DNA from: Candidatus Komeilibacteria bacterium
GTDB lineage: Bacteria; Patescibacteriota; Patescibacteriia; UBA1558
Length of the DNA stretch: 5,410 nt
Assembly: GCA_024654345.1 (NCBI GenBank)
Contig: JANLIN010000073.1
Coordinates: forward strand, 1-5,410
Direction of reading: 5' to 3'
Shown here: positions 4,399 through 5,410 of the stretch, piece after piece
How the letters are laid out: every line of letters starts with the position of its first letter
Numbering within the stretch: the stretch's first letter is position 1
The notes under the pieces: model-generated
Told to the model about the DNA's origin: nothing
Seen by the model: only the letters and a program-made list of their open reading frames with translations
The model's database searches: none
Position numbers and translations under genes: made by a program

Positions 4399-5410
4399 TT
4401 AAAAGCCTTCATAGTCACGCATGACCAGCTGAGACTCGATCTGCTTCATGGATTCGATCACCACCGCCACTACGATCAACAAGCTGGTACCGCCCACTGT
4501 CAGCGTTTGCAGGCCGGTCAAAGGTTGCATAGCTATCGGCAAAACAGCGACGACACCCAAAAACATAGCTCCCGCCAATGTAATACGATTGACCACATTC
4601 TTAATATAACCCTCCGTGTGTCGGCCGGGACGAATACCGGGAATAAAAGCTCCCTGCTTTTGCAAGTTTTCCGCTAACTGTTGCGGATGAAAAACGATAA
4701 AGGTATAAAAATAGGTAAAAGCCACCACTAACACAAAATAGATAATTCCGTAAAATAGCTGATTCTGAAAGAGATCAATGACATACTGGGCGGCGTTGGA
4801 AATAAATACTGACTGAGCGCGCACAAAAAATTGAGCCACCATCGGGGGAAATAGAACCAATGAAATAGCAAAGATGATCGGAATAACGCCGGCCATGTTG
4901 ACCCGCAAAGGCAAATGAGAGCTGGATCCACCATAGACACGATGACCGCGGATCTGGCGAGCATAATTAACCGGCACATTTCTCTGCGCCTCCGTAATAG
5001 TCACAATCACCAAAATAGTAACAATGGCGATCGCCAAAAAGAGTAGTAGATTGAATACTTGCGACGGATCAAAGACTGCGATCGTCTGTTGCAAAGTGGC
5101 TGGTACCGCCGAAAGGATACCGGCAAAAATCAGCAATGAAATACCATTGCCGACTTTTCGTTCCGAAATCAGTTCCCCAATCCACATCAAGAAGATAGTT
5201 CCGGCCGTCACCGTGATTATAGATCGTATCATCTCCAGCGGTCCGAAATCAGTGAATATACTCACCCCGGCTTGACGCTGCAAAAGAGTCATAAAACCAT
5301 AGCCCTGCAAAACCGCGAGAGGAATGGTCAACCAACGGGTATAGTTGTTGATTTTCTGACGGCCCTGTTCACCCTCTTTGGACATTCTCTCTAGAGCCGG
5401 TACAATCATG
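4399..5410 (-). CDS. secY: Preprotein translocase subunit SecY (N-terminal part outside the window)
   Basis: SecY forms the channel of the Sec translocon in the inner membrane. About 336 residues are visible and the gene continues past the right edge. The ATG at 5407-5409 is not the true start: MIVPALERMSKEGEQGR matches the region just after TM2, so roughly the first 90-100 residues (TM1, plug, TM2) are missing. Eight hydrophobic segments corresponding to TM3-TM10 follow. Conserved marks include GELISERKVGNGISLL (78-93), the cytoplasmic loop ITEAQRNVPV (138-147), SSHLPLRVNMAGVIPI (163-178), the SecA/ribosome-contact loop GAFIPGIRPG (253-262), GGTSLLI (306-312) and the terminal ESQLVMRDYEGF. 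No disruption is seen. It is the last gene of its upstream unit, probably the spc ribosomal protein operon, and ends at the 4333-4357 terminator. Confidence 0.97.
   Translation of the reverse strand, partial: MIVPALERMSKEGEQGRQKINNYTRWLTIPLAVLQGYGFMTLLQRQAGVSIFTDFGPLEMIRSIITVTAGTIFLMWIGELISERKVGNGISLLIFAGILSAVPATLQQTIAVFDPSQVFNLLLFLAIAIVTILVIVTITEAQRNVPVNYARQIRGHRVYGGSSSHLPLRVNMAGVIPIIFAISLVLFPPMVAQFFVRAQSVFISNAAQYVIDLFQNQLFYGIIYFVLVVAFTYFYTFIVFHPQQLAENLQKQGAFIPGIRPGRHTEGYIKNVVNRITLAGAMFLGVVAVLPIAMQPLTGLQTLTVGGTSLLIVVAVVIESMKQIESQLVMRDYEGF

Noticed and set aside
5407..5409. ATG near the right edge as the start of secY
   Set aside because: The following residues match the segment after TM2 of SecY, so this is an internal methionine and the gene continues beyond the window.
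1..5410. CRISPR arrays, tRNA or rRNA genes, riboswitches, phage or toxin-antitoxin genes
   Set aside because: No spaced direct repeats, cloverleaf sequences, rRNA cores or such gene families were recognised on either strand. The window is almost fully accounted for by housekeeping genes.

Overview
This window looks like a piece of chromosome from an uncultivated bacterium, most likely of the Patescibacteria/CPR type. That placement is an inference. It rests on compact ATGA-overlapping genes, no visible Shine-Dalgarno sequence at any start, an adk-map pair that does not lead into infA, rplU without rpmA next to it, and a glycosyltransferase with atypical active-site motifs. Five of the seven main genes end in TGA, and TGG encodes Trp, so the standard stop-codon code applies. 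That argues against the Gracilibacteria/SR1 lineages, which read UGA as glycine.

Layout. All seven main genes lie on the minus strand, so transcription runs from high to low coordinates. At the right edge is the C-terminal two thirds of secY (4399 to the edge), followed by a small intrinsic terminator (4333-4357). A sigma70-like promoter (4302-4330) then starts a tight operon: adk (3639-4271), map (2887-3642), ruvX (2504-2890) and a membrane GT4-family sugar-phosphate transferase (1413-2507). Each consecutive pair shares an ATGA stop/start overlap. A gene for an alpha/beta hydrolase (656-1387) follows after 25 bp and is probably part of the same transcript. A 197-bp spacer (459-655) holds a 42-bp perfect palindrome (540-581) and the rplU promoter (494-522). 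rplU (147-458) appears to be transcribed alone and ends at a bidirectional terminator (103-135). The left edge holds an open plus-strand frame (1-87) converging on rplU. It is either the end of a larger gene or a tiny membrane peptide.

How the genes relate. secY-adk-map is the conserved tail of the spc ribosomal operon. SecY is the membrane channel for secreted proteins, Adk balances adenine nucleotides, and Map removes the initiator methionine. Here the tail is split by a terminator and promoter, and it runs into ruvX (YqgF, rRNA processing) and a cell-envelope lipid-glycan enzyme instead of infA-rpmJ-rpsM.

I do not see a new multi-gene system here. The least ordinary features are the 42-bp palindrome, which resembles REP/IS200-type mobile palindromes, the substituted active-site positions in the GT4 enzyme, and the hydrolase whose acid residue is not at its usual place.
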